Part shown: positions 24,108 to 34,763 of the stretch, in pieces
How positions within the stretch are numbered: the first letter of the stretch is position 1
How the letters are laid out: each line of letters begins with the position of its first letter
From: Nereocystis luetkeana
Taxonomy: Eukaryota; Sar; Phaeophyceae; Laminariales; Laminariaceae
Length of the DNA: 64,000 bases
NCBI GenBank assembly: GCA_031213475.1
Contig: JARUPZ010000017.1
Span: forward strand, 8,946,790 to 9,010,789
Direction of reading: 5' to 3'
Made by a program: the position numbers and the translations under genes
The notes under the pieces: model-generated
Databases searched by the model: none
The model's input: the letters and a program-made list of their open reading frames with translations, nothing else
What the model was told of the DNA's origin: nothing

Positions 24108-24330
24108 TGCCAACAGCAGGCAGACTGCGCCTGTCCACAGCATGCACACTGTGCCTGTCCACATCATGCACACTGTGCCTGCCCACAGCAGGCAGACTAT
24201 GCTTGTCCACAGCAGGCAGACTGGGCCTGTCCACAGCAGGCAGACTGGGCCTATCCACAGCAGGAAGATTGAGCCTGTCCGCAGCACTCAACAGCAGGCA
24301 GACTGGGCCTGTCCACAGCAAGCAGGCAGA
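24108..24330 (+). repeat. 24-bp minisatellite, about nine units
   Basis: The unit is near CCTGTCCACAGCAGGCAGAC followed by TGGG. The period is a multiple of three, so frames stay open on both strands and give octapeptide repeats (for example LSTAGRLG). There is no start context or domain, so it is called a minisatellite, not a gene. A single extra partial unit lies at 24425-24450. Confidence 0.85.
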
Positions 24331-24369
24331 CGGCTTTGTTTTTTTAGCTCTTTCTTCTACCTACGTACG

Positions 24370-24392
24370 TACCTGGTAATAACTACCAGGTA
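24370..24392. repeat. TACCTGGTA and TACCAGGTA pair
   Basis: Two copies of the over-abundant palindrome separated by 5 bp, preceded by TACGTACG. Confidence 0.75.
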
Positions 24393-24534
24393 TTAATAAC
24401 GAAACCCAACTACGAGTAGTCATAGGCAGACTTCGCCTGTCTGTCCACAGCAACGTTCGGGCCATGTGCTGCAAGTGATATTGTCAGGGCTACCCTCCTA
24501 CTGACGAGGGGACGGAGAAACAGAAGAAGATCTG

Positions 24535-25390
24535 CTGTAGATGTACGGCAGTCAGTAGTAGTGGTGGCACCTGCTACGAGAACCTCTGTTGGATACATGT
24601 ATGTCGTATCAGAGGTTGTGGATATATATTTCGTCTTCAAATTATGAGGGTGGAATCAGGAACCACACACACAACACCGAGTACGGTGTACAAAGGGCAC
24701 AAGCCGAGACTCTGGCCTCGTGGATCCTACTGCTACCTCTGCTGCTGTTTTGCTGCTGGAGAAGCTCTGATGTAGATGTTGCACAGCAGCAGTAGTTGTG
24801 GCACCTGCTACGAGAAGCTCTTTTGGGCATGCCATTTTGGTGTTGTCGTCTCGAAAATATTATGCCGACTTTCGAGGTCGGAAGCAGGAAACATAAAAAA
24901 AACGAGTATCGTACAGGGTACGTACTACAGTACGTGTGTGTATATGTACGCGTACAAAGAAAGGGTGCAAGGGTTAGACCGACAAGCCGAGCGTACGGCG
25001 ACGCTGACCCTGGCCTCGTGTGACCTACTGCTACTGGTGCTGCTGCTGCTGTTATGGTGCGGGAGGCGCACTGCTGCTGTAGATGTCGTACATCAGTCCA
25101 AGTAAAGTTGTCGTGACACCTGTTGCGAAAAATAAGCTCTTCCTGTTGGACAAAACATGTGAGATGCAGATTTTTATTGTGCTGAATTTCAAACAGAAAA
25201 CACTCTGCTGGACAAAACATGTCGAGTGTTGTGTGTTCTTGTTGACTCTTTCTACCCGTCGACATCCAGCACCACAGCAGTGTCCGTGCCGATTCCTCAA
25301 TCCCTGAGATAGATACAAGTTCTGTGGTACAGCAGTCCAGATTTCGTATTCAAATTATTATGCCGGATTTCGAGATGGAAACCAGGATAC
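24535..25390 (+). repeat. Degenerate tandem repeat, period about 270-300 bp
   Basis: Units starting near GGCACCTGCTACGAGAA(C/G)CTC occur at about 24565, 24798 and 25115 (GACACCTGTTGCGAAAA). Each continues with a TTCGAGGT/CAAATTATG block and GACTCTGGCCTCGTG or a relative, then a CTGCTGCTG stretch. The third unit is interrupted by a LINE B fragment. Confidence 0.55.
25240..25335 (-). mobile_element. LINE B 3'-end fragment
   Basis: The minus strand of the sequence around TTTCTACCCGTCGACATCCA and GTGTCCGTGCCGATTC matches the last 100 bp of LINE B. It appears to interrupt the third unit of the tandem repeat. Confidence 0.7.
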
Positions 25391-25558
25391 ACACGACCAA
25401 ATCCAGTACTTCTTCATATCAAGAGCCAGGAGAGGCCAAGAACATTTTTACGAAAATTATTGAGATGCACCCACGACGGCGTACAGTAGTAGTACAGCAG
25501 TCGTACGTGTTAGATATTCCTTCGTGCTCGTTCGTTCAGCACAATACCTGGTGGTACA

Positions 25559-25750
25559 ACATAATCCTTATGCGCCCAGCATGATGCATCGCAGATATGA
25601 CTACTACTGCTGCATGCAGGTATTACCGAGGTCGCGCCTCACTACCACCAATACAATACGAAATAATCCGTATGCGCCCAGCATGATGCATCGCAGATAT
25701 GACTACTTACTGCAGGTATTATCGAGGTCGCGCCTCATTACCACCAATTA
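25559..25750 (+). repeat. Tandem duplication, period about 104 bp
   Basis: CCCAGCATGATGCATCGCAG with flanking sequence occurs at 25576 and 25678; both continue into GACTACT, CAGGTATTA(C/T)CGAGG and CGCGCCTCA(C/T)TACC. Identity is high, so the duplication is recent. Confidence 0.85.
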
Positions 25751-25751
25751 C

Positions 25752-25803
25752 TACCTGGTAGTATTTAATTATTTTCATACCAGGTACCCTGAGGTACCTG
25801 GTA
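25752..25803. repeat. Cluster of three TACCWGGTA palindromes
   Basis: Copies at 25752, 25778 and 25795; the last two flank CCCTGAGG between TA dinucleotides. Confidence 0.8.
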
Positions 25804-26184
25804 TTTTGTTTTGTTTTTTCAATTCATTCGGGGAGGCGAAATAAGTCATCTCACACCATTCCCATCTTCTTGTGAGTAGAAGTGTAGAGAAGACCGTGAA
25901 CATCAGGCTACAGCCTGAGGCGGTATACATCTAAAGTGACGGTATACATCTAAAGTGACAGTGCGAAATGCGGAAACCGCGAGAACACCAGGCCTTCCTC
26001 GACACGTACGTGTGGATAAGCTAGCGAAGTATTCCCCCCGACAAGGAAAAGCGTTTCCTGGGCACGTTTGGTTGTGAATCTAAAAAAATACCTGGTACCA
26101 AGGAAGGGGGTGTGTGATTGAGAGGGAAAGTTACAAAATAAATGGAAAATCTCCACGATCTGAAGAGAAGAGCTTCTTCCTGCG

Positions 26185-26253
26185 GCGGTGGCGTTAATGA
26201 CCGTGGCGGTGGTACTGGCGGCGATTGTGGTGGTAGTGGTGGTGGTGGCCACG
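26185..26253 (+). repeat. GGT/GGC microsatellite
   Basis: Interrupted GGT and GGC triplets; frames through it are Gly-, Val- or Pro-rich and are not taken as genes. Confidence 0.7.
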
Positions 26254-26457
26254 CCGGGCGGACCAGGAGGTGAGAGTCACGTTTAGTTTCAGGCAAGATG
26301 GAGCCTGAAATAGAACATAAAGACCCGACGTCCGATCTCAGATCTATCTACGAGTACCGGTAGCTGCAGATACTGGTTCGTCGAAAATGGTTATTTTCCA
26401 AGACGACGACGACAATTTTGGGAGGGAGAGTTATTTATTTTTCAGATTCAGGGGGAA

Positions 26458-26984
26458 GCAGAGTATTCTCGGAAGAATGAGAGAATGTGAGTTTTGTACG
26501 TACGTAAGAAGTTTAGACAATCAGATGAATGCGATGTTTCACGGTAGCATGAATCGTAGCCCTTGGTACATACACCTTGTCTGGTACGTAGCCGCAGCCT
26601 ACACGCAACAGCGCAGTGAAGCAGAGGCAACGCTACAGGTTCAAGGTGTGATACAGACTAGGTTGAGTTCGGGATGCCCGACGAGAGCAAGTCGCCGGAG
26701 GCCGGTGCCAACGCGGCTACTGCGGCGCGAGGTGTGCAGGTTGCGTTGTTTGCTGCGCAAACACATCCCGAACTCAAACTAGTCTGTATCACACCTTGAA
26801 CCTGTAGCGTTGCCTCTGCTTCACTGCGCTGTTGTTGCGTGTAGGCTGCGGCTACGTACCAGACAAGGTGTATGCACCAAGGGCTACGATTCATGCTACT
26901 GTGAAACATCGCATTCATCTGATTGGCTAAACTTCTTACGTACGTACAAAACTCACATTCTCTCATTCTTCCGAGAATACTCTG
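26458..26984. mobile_element. Young foldback element FB5
   Basis: The arms are 26458-26676 and 26764-26984, with an 87-bp loop containing a GC-rich hairpin. The arms differ by only a few substitutions and one 3-bp indel over about 220 bp, and the outer CAGAGTATTCTCGG ends are perfect, so this is the youngest foldback in the window. Each arm carries the same open frame (about 66 codons, starting MRECEFCTYVRS) in opposite orientation; this is a consequence of the palindrome. No transposase domain. No clear target duplication. Confidence 0.85.
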
Positions 26985-26989
26985 CATTG

Positions 26990-27510
26990 TGATGTTTTTA
27001 ATTTATTTATGGAACACATCAGCTGCGAGTTCGACTCGGACCGAATGATCGACAATCAAATTTGTCTTTGTAAGATTATCATTTGCAACAAACTGCCGTC
27101 TATTACACACATAACACAAAATACCGGGTATGAACGTACTATTAATAGCAATCGCGCGATATATATATATATATATGGCTTATTATCGAAGATGCAAGGA
27201 AGTTGGGATACATGTGGTGAGGCGCCTCACCCGTAAATACCAATTTTCTCATCTCCTCTGTGTTACGAGCCTTTCTTGGCCCATTGTTTTGGGGGGGATC
27301 GATAGTTTGTTTCTGCTTATTATGCGTTTAGGTATTATATATATCCCAACGGAAAAATAAGCCCATTGAATATTAGAGCCGCATTTATTTAAGGCAATGC
27401 CTAAACCTCAGCTGAGATGTTTCGTTTTGACAGCAAAATCAAGGAAAAGTCCAGTAATTTTTAATAGAGTCGGTGTTTTCATCACTCAATAATAAGAGGA
27501 TTACTTTCAC
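26990..27510. other. No gene seen
   Basis: AT-rich, with a TA run at 27161-27177 and CTATTAATAG at 27139. Confidence 0.4.
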
Positions 27511-27514
27511 GTAG

Positions 27515-28345
27515 CAGGTTGGGTCGGGTCGGATCGGGTGGCGAAACAAATTAGGTATGCTGACTTGACCAGACCCGACTCGCGAGATCTCAATCGCTCC
27601 TCACCCGGCCCGACCGGACCCGATCGGACCCATCATCTTCCGATTGACCCGTGAGACATGGGTTTCATGCGGGTCGAGTCACCTTGACCCGCGACACCAC
27701 TTACTTATTATCTTGACCCGCAGGTTCGACCCGCGAATCTGGCCTGTGGGTCGACACTTCAAAAACAGTATTTATTTCAATTTTGCGCCCCGCAGCGATA
27801 TATATTATGTGGCCCGCCTGTACGTAGTGAGTATGGGTGGATACGGGCATGCAAATATATATAATATATACGGATTAAGCGGTGTTTACGGTTCGAATAA
27901 GATACCAAAAAAAGAGCAATATTGAGTATTTATTGGTAAAAGCGGAGCCTTTGGGTAAGGAAGAGGAAAGTGCTTGAAGTGTCGGATCCGCGAGCCAGAT
28001 GGACGGGTGTCGACCCACGGCTAAGCAGAAACCAACTCACGGGTCTTGCGGGCCCGACCCGCGAGTGGCCCGATTCCCGCGGGTCATGACCTGACCCAAC
28101 CCGTGCCTTTCGTTTATCATTTCTTGACCCGACCTGACCCGACCCGTGATAATTGAAATATTATTGACCCGACGCGATCCACCCGACCCGACCTGTGAGA
28201 TTTGAAAATCCCTAGAGCCAATCTGATCCGACCCGCGAGATTTGAAGACCTCTGGACCCGGCCCGATCCGACCCGTGATAATTTGAACACTTCCTGACCC
28301 GACCCGGTCCCACCCGTGATATTTTGAACACCCCGTGACCCGCAA
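27515..28345. repeat. GACCCG-rich degenerate array
   Basis: From 28125 to 28340 about five units of 40-48 bp have the form TGACCCGACCCGATCCGACC plus a TGA(G/T)A(A/T)TTTGAA spacer. Upstream (27515-27780) the same words occur on both strands (GGGTCGGGTCGG at the left edge, GACCCG further in), giving the region a loose inverted symmetry around an AT-rich centre (27780-27960). No protein is supported. It could be a diverged foldback element with reiterated ends, or a minisatellite. Confidence 0.6.
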
Positions 28346-28639
28346 AATTCACTGGAAAAAACGAGTACCACGCTCGCGCCCGGTGTGTACCTCAGCTTTT
28401 TTTGGAGTACGTAAAAATATCTCAACCGCGGCGGCAGCACAGCAGGCCCTGTCCTCGAGCCGGACTAACCTTCGACGCTCGGTATTCATGCAGGCATTCG
28501 TGGGGGATGTAGTATAAAGTGGTGGACCGCACTGCGTCTCTATGGTCATGTATGTGCCATGACGGAGGAAACCATCACATCGGAAAAAAATGGTGTCGCA
28601 GGCAATAAGTGTTTTTTTTAGGCTCAAGCTGAGCGAGAG

Positions 28640-29420
28640 ACCATTCGCGCGACAAGCGTATCAGGCCTCTGCGGCCGCAGAGTTCACAGGGCGGATCGCC
28701 ATCGCGTGAGCGCTTTTGCTAACCGCCAGTTGACCTTGAATTGGGTGGGTCGTTGGGATTACGGCCTGTGTGCCGAGGTGTGCCGTGCAGTGTGTGGTGG
28801 TCTTTGTTGCGCTGCGTGTGCTCAATATAGTCGGGGAACCATTGTGGTTGTTCATGTATTAAATTTTCCATCTCCTTCCTGCGAATGGCTGCCGGTTGAG
28901 TCACGCGTGCTGGATGGGAGTTCCTCTCAACGCCGTCGGTATTGCTACTAGTAACTACTGTTGATAGGGTGAAAGCTGCGAGTTCATACCACACCGAGAA
29001 GCAAGCGGCTTGTGCTCGCGTTGGGGGGTCGGATTGTATGGCGGTGCTATGTATGCGCTGTTGTTGCAGAGCTGTCGCTGCTCCTGCCTCATGCTTCTGC
29101 AAAGCTGTGCCGTATGTATGTGTCTGTGCGTTTAGGGTTGACAACCAAGTGAAACAACCACGATTATTCACGTTTTCAACCCGTGATTATCTTAATCACA
29201 ATCATGATTGCATTTATTTCCGTGATAATTTGTTTATTTATCTCAAAACAATTATGATGTTGAAAAAAATAAAAAATAAATAACTCTCAATACTTTGCTT
29301 CGTATAGCGCCGCGGTACTGCTGCAGGTCGTCGCGGGCATGACAGGGACAATGGAGGCCGCCTTGCTCGTTGTCAGGGACAGCATAGATAGATGGGAAGC
29401 AGTGATACACACCCACAAAA
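28640..29420. other. No gene assigned
   Basis: A 150-codon minus-strand frame (28719-29171) has a mixed, non-repetitive composition but no family I can name. An AT-rich block lies at 29205-29285. Confidence 0.3.
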
Positions 29421-29423
29421 CAG

Positions 29424-29759
29424 CTACAAGAAACGTCGCTGCAACTGTATGCAGCTGTGTGCCGCTGTACGAAGTTTGCCGCGCAAGACATTGGTCGTGC
29501 TCGACGACACCCCCCGCATACTAGTACCTACCTGCCGATGGTGGCTGTTGGTAAAGCTCACCCCGAACATGACGGTCCGTCCGGCAGATATGGGACGCGG
29601 GTGCCACGGCTTCGAGTGCGGAACGTTAAGTGGGGTATGTATGTTGTCAACTTCGGTTTTGACTTGCTGTATGCGCTGCGTTGGTGTCGTTGAGTACATA
29701 CATGGTGTTTCGGCGACAGGTTCGACGACAGAGTGCAGGAGGACGTGGCGTGGCCTCAT
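29424..29759 (-). pseudogene. Unidentified coding trace
   Basis: A minus-strand frame of 112 codons has a protein-like, low-bias composition (Pro, Val, His and Thr spread evenly, no simple repeats), and further protein-like stretches continue upstream to about 29945. I recognise no domain. It could be a decayed gene or a transposon-borne coding piece; the alternative is chance. Confidence 0.25.
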
Positions 29760-30114
29760 TTCGTCGTCTATCTGGAGTAGTTCCGTGTGGCCTTCGAAAA
29801 GGGGATCGACGTTGTGCAGTGGCTGACTTTTCTCCAGAAACTCACCCTTCTTTAGGGGTCATTTCAGCCATGAGTTGGGGGGAGGAACGTGCCCGAGCAC
29901 TCTGAACTGGATAAAAGTGTCGGACGATTTTGAGCACACGACCGCAGGAATCACTTCTTCTTCAGTCTCAGCAGTCGAGGTGTTGAGGTCTTCATGGGTT
30001 TGAGCAATTTCGAATTGCTGCTACGGCTTTTCGGGGGTAAGGGGGTGGGGGAGGGGGGGCGGAGTCGCTGTACTCTACCAGGCAGTAGTAGTAGGTAAAC
30101 GTTAAATCTTTTTT

Positions 30115-30555
30115 TTAATGGTTTGAGATGTCTTGTTGGTTTGAAGGTTGTAAAGCGATACGTTCGACGGCGCCTGCGCCATTACGACCGACTTTTTCGC
30201 AGTCCTCGACGATACACTTCGCCCTTTTCTTTTCTTTCTCCGTGCCCTGGAAGACGTAAAACGCCCACAGAGTCGACGTTTTTTGTCTTCGCGTTACGTC
30301 ACACGACGCGGTTGCGCCGCTCTCGAGAGCAGGGGGGCTTATCGAGGGCAGGGGCCTTCGTGAGGGCAGGGGGCTCCTCTGCTCTGTCCTTGGGGCCAGA
30401 GCCCTGCCCTGACGGCGGGCTTTATGACTCCCGTCAAACCTCAGCGTCGCTGTCGCCGGCAGCACCATCGCCCGTGTAGTCTCGCTCCGAAGGAAAAACT
30501 TCCCAAACCAGGACAAACCGCTATTTTTGGATTCGTTCGTGGCCCTCGGCGACAC
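30115..30555 (-). pseudogene. Possible BED-type zinc-finger remnant
   Basis: The last 50 residues of this 146-codon minus-strand frame contain a Trp-Ala-Phe-Tyr stretch, then KCIVEDC and, 28 residues on, SNH before the stop. An aromatic start, a Cys pair and a terminal His resemble a BED finger, the DNA-binding domain of many hAT transposases. The Cys spacing (C-x4-C) is not canonical and the last His of the motif would lie after the stop codon. The N-terminal 90 residues look like unrelated Pro/Arg-rich sequence. Only a weak call. Confidence 0.25.
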
Positions 30556-30559
30556 TGCT

Positions 30560-32130
30560 GTTTGTTATGCCCGCGGCGCCGCAGTTTTGCGCTTGCCGGC
30601 GTTCCTCGTGACTCCAACTGACAAAGCCTCCTTTGAAGAGGCACGACTGTCGTGGCTTAGCTGCTCCAGTACCTGCGTGCTGGGTGTGCTGTTGTTGTGC
30701 CCGCGGGTGTCGTGGTGTTGTAGTCGCTTCATGTGCTTGTTGGTCGGAAAAGTGCCCAAGTGCTTGTTTCGAGGGGACAAGGTATCTCACGTTGGTCCCT
30801 GTGTCTAACATTATGTATCCCCTGTTTGGGCATCGTATAAGACTTGATACTATAGGTGCGAATACTGTTATCTTCCCTAAATTAGTACACACTCGCAGTA
30901 AATGCATGCGTCGATCACTGAACATGCCTTATAGGGTATTTTATTACTGTGAGGAAGATTCAACGCTTTAAAAAGCGGGAAAAAATACTAGAATCTATTA
31001 TTATCGTTCTCATGGGAAAGGCACTCCACAAAAAAGAGTATCAACCGTTCCTGTTTGAACAGCAGTTTGAGGTCGCACGAGCACAGGCCCGGGACTCCCA
31101 ATCTCCCGAATGTATACTCGTAAAACACTACATATGGAGATATTTGAACAGTACGAGTATATATATATATATATATATCCATGTCTGCGGCAAACCCTAT
31201 ACAATAAGGTGTCGACAACCTCTCGGTTCGGACACCCTGATAATGGTGTTCTACATTGTCTAGTGCCTCCGCAAAGAGTTGTTTACGCCCACATTGTGCA
31301 GGGTGGGGGTCCCGCGTCCACCTGTCGAATTGTGCGAGGCCGGCAACTTCGCGTGGCCCATGACACACTTCTGGTACTAAGGATAGTTGTATCAGGTTCG
31401 TCATACCAGTATACAAATAATGTGTGTTATCAATAGCAAAGCACGGCATGCTTCTTCTGTCAATCTTCCATGATTTCAGAAGGAATGCGTATGCGGTCAA
31501 TACTGAACGGCGTTGTAGTGCGTGTACGGCCCACTGACTGGCGTAGCACCTGGTTTATTTTGCAATACACGCAATAGACTGTGCCGACTTCGTCCCTCTG
31601 GTGAATGTGTAGGCTGGCCAACGCGGCTTCCAAGGTTATGTGTGTGTGTTTTTATGTTCGCGTGCACGCGTTAAACCTGTCAGAATCTTTGATGTCAGAT
31701 TAATAATGTGCCTTTACTATAATACCGGATCCTCGGTTGCAGTAATTTATGCGCCATGGTTGAAATAAATTATGCGACATTTTATATGAAAAGAAATTGA
31801 TCACCCGTCGAAAGCGAAGCAAGACCGGTAGATGTTGTTTCAACCTACAGCAACGGAGATTTTCAAACTTCGATGCGGCGTAGCAGCGGATTGCACTTCG
31901 TGCATATATATGCACGCAAGTAGTGCAGAGACGTACACCGACAAGAAATGAGGCTCGTAACTGTCGGGAAGCCAAAGTGGAATACGATAATGATACTCGC
32001 GGGAGGAATCAAGCGTCGTACATTAATTTAAGCACAAGGTACTTGTAAATTACCTTTAGTAGTTGAACAGATGCTTCGATTTATGTCGCATTCATTCGTC
32101 GCGGGGTCGTATTGAAGATGGCTGTGGTAC
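30560..32130. other. No gene seen
   Basis: No repeat family or domain recognised. A TA run lies at 31159-31178. Confidence 0.35.
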
Positions 32131-32137
32131 CACGCAA

Positions 32138-32253
32138 CAGCAACAACAACAACGATAACATCAACGACAACAACGACAAAAACAACAACAGCAACAACAA
32201 CAACTACAACAACAACAACAACAACTACAACAACAACAACAAGACCGGTAGCT
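32138..32253 (+). repeat. AAC microsatellite, interrupted
   Basis: AAC units with GAT, GAC and TAC variants. It could be the tail of a lost LINE A-type insertion, but the diagnostic GTTAATGTGAG is not next to it on either side. Confidence 0.8.
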
Positions 32254-32259
32254 AATGCG

Positions 32260-33205
32260 TAGCCCGTTGATCCACAGAAAGGGGGACTGTAAATTAGCAT
32301 ATATATGATTGAATGAAACACAATTGTTCGTACTAAGTACTTATAGACACGGCAACAAGAAAGAGCAGTAGTAAGTAGTGCGTTGTTGTGCGACGGGTAG
32401 CGGTACGTTGAGAAAAAACGGTTTGATAATGAGGGGGGACTCACATCTCTTCAGCAGTTTCTGCGTACACCTAGCTAGTACTTTTTTTACCCGAGAGTGT
32501 TTCCCTCAACTTTCACGCCGCTTCTCCGGACCCCCCAAAGGAAGGTTCTGATCCGGCCGGTACTTGGCATTTATTTTAGTTTTTGGTCGAGTCGGAAACG
32601 ATTATCGTGCGTCGCGCACTCTCTCGCTTCGCCTTCTGCGATGACCCAACATATGTTCTCCTAGACCGCCGTTATTCAACACAACCATTGGATCGGTGCT
32701 GGGGTAGGGGTAGCACCCGTTATATATAAGAAGTATATATTTTTTCCCCCCTATACTTATAATGCTCGAATTAAAGTAAGTGTGAAAAACGCACGAGATC
32801 AGAGATATTATACGGTACCGTACGAGTATACATGAGTTGCTCAGTTAGTTGTCAGCCAGAAATGTCTCGGCCAAAACAGGCTACACCGCCTATCGCAGCA
32901 CACGACAACACTGGGTCAACAGATTTTGCAAGCTCTGCGGAGATCGCAGTTTATTCTATATCTATCTGATAAATCAGTGGACTCGCCTCGATTGAGTACA
33001 TTGTTTGCCGCATGCATGCAGAGATAATGGTAACATTTATTTACCTTCGGTTGGGGGTTGTTAGGTGTCTAAAGTTTGGGCGCAGTCCCATAAAAGGTAT
33101 ATAGGCCTCTCTCTGCCGAGAAAGCACGAACGGTAAATAAATCTGCAAATTGTAGAGGCTGTTGCGGGTGAATCACTACTAACTCTAAATAAGCTGATAC
33201 ATCTG
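32260..33205. other. No gene seen
   Basis: AT-rich, with no coding region or repeat recognised. Confidence 0.35.
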
Positions 33206-33209
33206 CCCT

Positions 33210-33342
33210 CTCATTGAATCCCATGTTATTTGTACACGTTCTCGGTACAGTATGTCCAAACGCAATGTTGACCCCCGCTGCATTTGAACGTTTTTCCGGT
33301 TCGTGCTTCCGCAGACGTACAAATAACATGGGATTCAATGAG
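33210..33342. mobile_element. Small TIR element, 133 bp
   Basis: Perfect 26-bp TIRs that start CTCATTGAATCCCATGTTAT and continue to GTAC, with an unrelated 81-bp interior. Perfect ends point to recent activity. Only one copy seen here; no clear target duplication. Confidence 0.7.
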
Positions 33343-33344
33343 AT

Positions 33345-34150
33345 ATTTTGTTCGGGATATTATATAGCCACAACGGGATTCGACGGGGTTGTTTGTGCGT
33401 GGTCCGGCCACCGCGGTTCTCTTCGGGACGAGATTCAGCCAGGACGGAACTGACCCCGCTGATAAACTTAAATCAGGACAGATTCCCTGGAAAAATTATG
33501 ACTATGGATAAGTCGCCGGGAGCTTCGATCTTTGTGCATAACAGATTTACAACAGTACTATCTATGTTTTGTTTGCCAAAACATAATCAAAGACAGAAAC
33601 AAACAGAGACACAACAGAATCAATTTCGGAACCTGACGCTTAAACGTGCCCCTAGGTAATCCTATCATCTGCGGGGGGGGGGGGGGATCCGCGGGTACGT
33701 GTCAGAGGTATTTTACGGTACTCTATTCACGGGATTCGGGATATCTTGAAATTTGCGGGACGTGACTCTGCGGGAACGGACGGGATATATGCTTGTCCGC
33801 GGGCTCGGGAACGGTTTTTAAGAACTTACGCTAGACTCAGTCGTGCAGGAGCGGGGTGTCACTTGCATAATTATTATAATAATAAAAACCTCGCATTTGA
33901 ACCTCAGACAAACGAGCTCCCATTGCCGCAATTTGATAGCATTGGCCCATAGAGGAGCGGGCTACTCCCGTTTTGCCCTGCTAGAATGAACTGTAGTCAG
34001 CATGCGGGCTATAAGAAGGACTTCCTCCTGGTATCAGAGTACAGGCGTAGACCCAACCCAACTTGTAACCCTACAGTACAGGCGTAGCCCCGGCCCCAAA
34101 ACTGGCCCCAGAACGGACCGGAAACAGGTGAGAAGAACGCGACTTCGCCA
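33345..34150. other. No gene; degenerate GGGAC-type words
   Basis: GGGATTCG, CGGGACGAGATTCAGCC and GCGGGACGTGACTCTGCGGG recur loosely, as they do at 44560-45060 and 60640-61130. A run of about 15 G is at 33672-33686. Confidence 0.35.
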
Positions 34151-34159
34151 CTTACTTAA

Positions 34160-34249
34160 CCCCTTTAGAACCGCAGTCCCGTTTTGGGGACAAACTACTT
34201 GAAATTTAAGTGGTTTGTCCCCACATATGGGACTGCGGTTCTATAAGGG
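34160..34249 (+). mobile_element. piggyBac-like MITE (family M2), copy 2
   Basis: 90 bp flanked by TTAA on both sides (34156-34159 and 34250-34253). Ends CCCCTTTAGAACCGCAGTCC and its near complement. It folds into an almost complete hairpin around GGGGACAAAC and GTTTGTCCCC. Confidence 0.85.
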
Positions 34250-34540
34250 TTAACGATAACAGCAGTCCGAGGGCTTGGTGAACGCAGATCGCATTCCAAA
34301 ATACAGTAGGCCACACGCACGCAATTAATTTGAAAAAAAAAAAAACTTCCTTCCCGTCGGACAAACTTACAGCTTGCCCTTTTAGGTTCTTTTATTATGG
34401 TCGCTTTTGCACATACATTACATGTGTATATCGGATCATCGTTGTGTGTATCGATAACGTCTCTCTGAAACAAAAAAAGGAAAGCAGAACGGCAGGACTT
34501 CCATTGCTTGGTTCGTGCGTGCATCACCAGCAACGGCCGT

Positions 34541-34763
34541 GGAGCCATCCCGCGGTAGGGGTTCCTGAGCCCCCCATATAAAGAGCTCAATATCTCACCC
34601 GATACAATACTTGGAAGAAATCTGTTCGCGCCACCCGACCGGCACTTACTTGTGTGAGCTAGTCCTAAAACGAATATACGAGTAAATGTTTCATCCTAAC
34701 TGCTGGTTCCTCACTTGGGGAACTCAATCGGTCAGAAAATTTCGGCCCAAAAAGTGCAACCCC
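34541..34763 (-). mobile_element. TIR element (copy 2 of the 2839 family), cut by LINE A
   Basis: The reverse complement matches 2860-3085. The outer TIR at 34541 is present (GGAGCCATCCCGCGGTAGGG). The other end stops exactly where the LINE A tail begins, after GTGCAACCCC, so LINE A joins it inside the TIR. The missing last bases are not found on the far side of LINE A. Confidence 0.7.

Noticed and set aside
24087-24379. Repeat protein or CRISPR-like array
   Set aside because: The repeats are head to tail without unique spacers, and every frame on both strands is open, which is the signature of a minisatellite with period 24.
26387-26987. Two similar ORFs facing each other (MRECEFCTYVRS)
   Set aside because: They are the same sequence in the two arms of a foldback element, so their similarity is not evidence of selection.
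32138-32253. LINE A tail
   Set aside because: The AAC run lacks the GTTAATGTGAG word and any LINE A body beside it.
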